Positions 4,508-6,287 of a DNA stretch of 6,287 bases are shown here, in pieces; positions within the stretch are counted from its first letter, which is position 1, and every line of letters begins with the position of its first letter. The notes beneath the pieces are model-generated. The model was not told the origin of the DNA, ran no database searches, and worked only from the letters and a program-made list of their open reading frames with translations. This DNA is from Prevotellaceae bacterium. GTDB taxonomy: Bacteria; Bacteroidota; Bacteroidia; Bacteroidales; UBA932. Made by a program: the position numbers and the translations under genes. The DNA lies in contig JAITQP010000018.1 in NCBI GenBank assembly GCA_031288885.1, positions 1 to 6,287 of the forward strand, in the 5' to 3' direction.

Positions 4508-5254
4508 ATGTCTATATTCGACAAAAAATACAAGGTAGATGTAGAGCTCTACGACTTGGAGCTTACGGACAAGAAAGGCGACCACCTTGGCCGCGTGGCG
4601 CCCACCGGACTGCTCAAGGAAGACGACCTGATACGCATTGCCGCGGCGCGGCGTGCCGACCTGAGCCCCGAAACGCTCCGCGCGTCGATGGACGTCCTTA
4701 AGGAGGTTGCCACGGAGAGCCTGTTCACCGGCGCTACGGTGGGCTTGGGGCTGGGATTTTTTTACCTCGAGGCCGAGGGCGTATTCATGGGCAGCCAAGC
4801 CAAGTGGGACGCAGAGAAGCACAGCCTGAAGGTAAAATCGGCCCCCAGCGCGCACCTGCAAAACCTCGCAAGGGAAGATACGCAGGTGAACGTGCAGGGC
4901 ATGTCCTCCGGCCCGATAATTCACAGCATTCTGGATGAGGCGTCGGGCAAAGAGAATGCGCACCTCACCGGCAACAAGACGGTAACCATCACCGGCAGCA
5001 GAATTAAGATTATGGGCGACCACGCCGTGTGCGGCGTTACCTTTGCCTACGCGCATAAGGACGGGTTTTTCCGGCTGCCCTCCACCGAAATGCTGGTCAA
5101 CGAGCACTCAAAGCTGGCTTTTGTGATGCCGCCCCTGCCGGCGGGAGCCTACTGGGTGAGCGTTACAACAACCTACTGCAGCGCAAACAGGATGCACAAG
5201 GAGCCGTGCACCTGCACCTTTCACTACCCGCTGACGCTCTCGTGGGAGGTCTAA
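4508..5254 (+). CDS. HU-like DNA-binding domain protein with C-terminal DUF4469 Ig-like domain
   Basis: A 248-residue protein of a Bacteroidota-typical family. Residues about 5-125 resemble the HU/IHF-like domain of these proteins: VDVELYDLELTDKKGDHLGRV, then the helix DLIRIAAARRADLSPETLRA and a variable strand region (TESLFTGATVGLGLGFFYLE). Residues about 135-245 resemble the DUF4469 Ig-like fold, with TGNKTVTITGSRIKIMGDHA, AFVMPPLPAGAYWVSVTTTY and a closing strand. No signal peptide is visible, so a cytoplasmic or nucleoid location is likely. DNA binding is inferred from the fold; the role of the family is not established. The start at 4508 is preferred over an in-frame ATG at 4472 because the extra residues (MLLYNQLKIAKT) come from AT-rich leader and lack family character. 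The GtrA-like gene follows 15 nt after the stop, suggesting one transcript. The region upstream is the hairpin-rich spacer. Confidence 0.8.
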   Translation: MSIFDKKYKVDVELYDLELTDKKGDHLGRVAPTGLLKEDDLIRIAAARRADLSPETLRASMDVLKEVATESLFTGATVGLGLGFFYLEAEGVFMGSQAKWDAEKHSLKVKSAPSAHLQNLAREDTQVNVQGMSSGPIIHSILDEASGKENAHLTGNKTVTITGSRIKIMGDHAVCGVTFAYAHKDGFFRLPSTEMLVNEHSKLAFVMPPLPAGAYWVSVTTTYCSANRMHKEPCTCTFHYPLTLSWEV

Positions 5255-5269
5255 AAGCTTAACGTAGCA

Positions 5270-5644
5270 ATGGTAGAGAAATTCATAAAATTTTGCCTCG
5301 TTGGCGGATCGGGCATGGCGGTTGACTTTGCCGTAACCTACGTCTGCAAGGAGCTCCTACGGCTCAACAAGTACCTTGCCAACGCGCTGGGCTTCATCAC
5401 CGCCGCCACCTCCAACTACGCGCTCAACCGCCTCTGGACGTTCCACAGCCACGGCAGCATTTCGGCGGAGTACGCCAAGTTTATCGCCATTGCCCTGCTC
5501 GGGCTGGGCATCAACAGCGCCGTGATTTACCTGCTTGCCGAAAAGCGCAAGCTCCACTTCTACCTCGCCAAGCTGCTCGCCATTGGGGTGGTCACCGTCT
5601 GGAACTTCCTCATGAGCTACTTCTTTGCCTTTTCGGCAGCGTAG
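5270..5644 (+). CDS. GtrA-like family membrane protein
   Basis: A 124-residue, strongly hydrophobic protein of the GtrA/DPMS family (Pfam GtrA). Four membrane segments are visible at about 5-26, 36-56, 69-89 and 98-121. Family marks are FIKFCLVGGSGMAVDF at the start, SNYALNRLWTFHS between helices two and three, and WNFLMSYFFAF at the end. GtrA proteins sit in the inner membrane and are generally linked to moving or presenting lipid-linked sugars for cell-surface polysaccharides, often with a nearby glycosyltransferase. None is visible within this window. The ATG at 5270 places the usual basic/aromatic start (MVEKFIKF) correctly and lies 15 nt after the HU/DUF4469 gene, so the pair is probably co-transcribed. 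Length is normal for the family. No clear terminator follows in the 118-nt spacer. Confidence 0.88.
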   Translation: MVEKFIKFCLVGGSGMAVDFAVTYVCKELLRLNKYLANALGFITAATSNYALNRLWTFHSHGSISAEYAKFIAIALLGLGINSAVIYLLAEKRKLHFYLAKLLAIGVVTVWNFLMSYFFAFSAA

Positions 5645-5724
5645 CAGATTTTGGTTGGCAATGCGCGAACAGCTAAAGAGCGCAATAAAGTAAAAATTCC
5701 CAATTCTTTCCAGCTTTCATAGCG

Positions 5725-5732
5725 TATCTTTA
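5725..5732 (+). promoter_or_regulatory. Candidate -7 promoter element for the PepSY-like gene
   Basis: TATCTTTA matches the Bacteroidota TAnnTTTG box at seven of eight bases, and shares the core GTATCTTT with the box upstream of the ketoacyl synthase gene. It lies 30 nt before the ATG at 5763. No TTTG or TTG is found 19-21 nt upstream, so only half of the promoter pattern is present. Confidence 0.45.
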
Positions 5733-5762
5733 CGCCATTAATCACTAAAAACACTATCGGAC

Positions 5763-6284
5763 ATGAAAACAGCAAAAGCTTTTCTATGCGGCCTGACGGC
5801 CATCGTGTGCGCGTCCTGCGTTCAGGCGCAGAGCGCAACCCCCGCCATTACGGCGAAGTACCCCGACGCGACCATCGACAGCCTGATTCGCGCCTACGCT
5901 ACGGCGCGCTCCAGCGATGTGACGCCCGCGCAGGCGCTCCAGCAGCAGCTTGCGAAAGATTTTCCCCGCGCCTACGACGTGGAGTGGGAAACCGCAGCGG
6001 GCATTTACGAGGCGGAGTTTGAGGTTAGGCGCGCCGACTACAAGGCGTACTACGACGGCGAGGGAAGCCTGCTGATGTACTCCTGCGAGGTGCGGGCGTC
6101 GGAGCTGCCCGCCGCCGTGCGGGACGCCGCAAAAGGTCGCTACCCCAAGTACCGGTTTGACGAAGCTAAAAAGGTGCACAAGGGAACGGCCATCTTTTAC
6201 AAGCTTGAGATGGAGCGGCGGGACGCGGAAGCTAAGCTGGTCATCAAAAGCGACGGCAGCGTTGTGGACGATTGGGTGGATTGA
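5763..6284 (+). CDS. Exported PepSY-like domain protein
   Basis: A 173-residue protein beginning MKTAKAFLCGLTAIVCASCV, a clear signal peptide with a basic start and hydrophobic core. Signal peptidase I cleavage after VQA (residue 22) is likely. A lipobox-like CASC is present at 16-19 but lacks the usual Leu/Val at -3, so a lipoprotein is less likely. Residues about 65-173 match the PepSY-like domain common in secreted Bacteroidota proteins: FPRAYDVEW, then IYEAEFEV, a strand with YYDGEGSLL, SELPAAVRDAA, RYPKYRF, IFYKLEME and the end KLVIKSDGSVVDDW. The family's fold resembles that of BLIP; its biological role is not settled. Residues about 25-62 form an extra helical stretch before the domain. 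The start follows a candidate promoter box. The frame ends with TGA three bases before the window ends, so it is complete. Confidence 0.8.
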   Translation: MKTAKAFLCGLTAIVCASCVQAQSATPAITAKYPDATIDSLIRAYATARSSDVTPAQALQQQLAKDFPRAYDVEWETAAGIYEAEFEVRRADYKAYYDGEGSLLMYSCEVRASELPAAVRDAAKGRYPKYRFDEAKKVHKGTAIFYKLEMERRDAEAKLVIKSDGSVVDDWVD

Positions 6285-6287
6285 GGT

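Noticed and set aside
4478..5107. A 209-codon reverse frame opposite the HU/DUF4469 gene
   Set aside because: It is the complement of a recognised protein family, has no promoter and shows no recognisable motif.

Overview
The window looks like chromosomal DNA from a Bacteroidota bacterium, probably Bacteroidales. Three things point there. The promoters match the Bacteroidota pattern (TTTG about 19-20 nt ahead of TAnnTTTG). Ribosome binding sites are A/T-rich with no clear Shine-Dalgarno. One protein combines an HU-like DNA-binding domain with a DUF4469-type Ig-like domain, which is characteristic of this phylum. The genes are GC-rich, while the spacers are partly AT-rich and full of small palindromes.

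Layout, left to right. (1) 1-147: the 3' end of a forward gene, probably a TPR-type helical repeat protein. (2) 148-906: a repeat-dense spacer between convergent genes, with a heptamer tandem array, several hairpins, a 30-bp direct repeat, a 21-bp inverted repeat and a 149-bp nested palindrome (681-829). It ends in a rho-independent terminator for the next gene. (3) 907-2880, reverse: an intact reading frame for only the C-terminal half of large-type PurL (FGAM synthase): the second PurM-like half plus the glutaminase domain with its Cys-His-Glu triad. It has its own apparent promoter, so it looks like a free-standing half enzyme. (4) 2881-3136: a divergent promoter region. (5) 3137-4090, forward: a ketoacyl-ACP synthase III (FabH-like) enzyme with Cys110-His243-Asn273. 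(6) 4091-4507: a second repeat-rich spacer that shares repeat families with the first. (7) 4508-5254 and 5270-5644, forward: the HU/DUF4469 protein and a GtrA-like four-helix membrane protein, 15 nt apart and probably co-transcribed. (8) 5763-6284, forward: an exported PepSY-like protein with its own candidate promoter.

The genes do not form one pathway; this is a mixed housekeeping and accessory neighbourhood. Two things deserve a second look. One is the apparently split purL, which should require a separate N-terminal half elsewhere in the genome. The other is the set of small palindromic repeats filling both long spacers. These share a CCC-GTA-GGG hairpin core, and in two independent places show paired base changes that keep a hairpin intact. 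No CRISPR array, rRNA, tRNA, transposase gene or phage gene was recognised.
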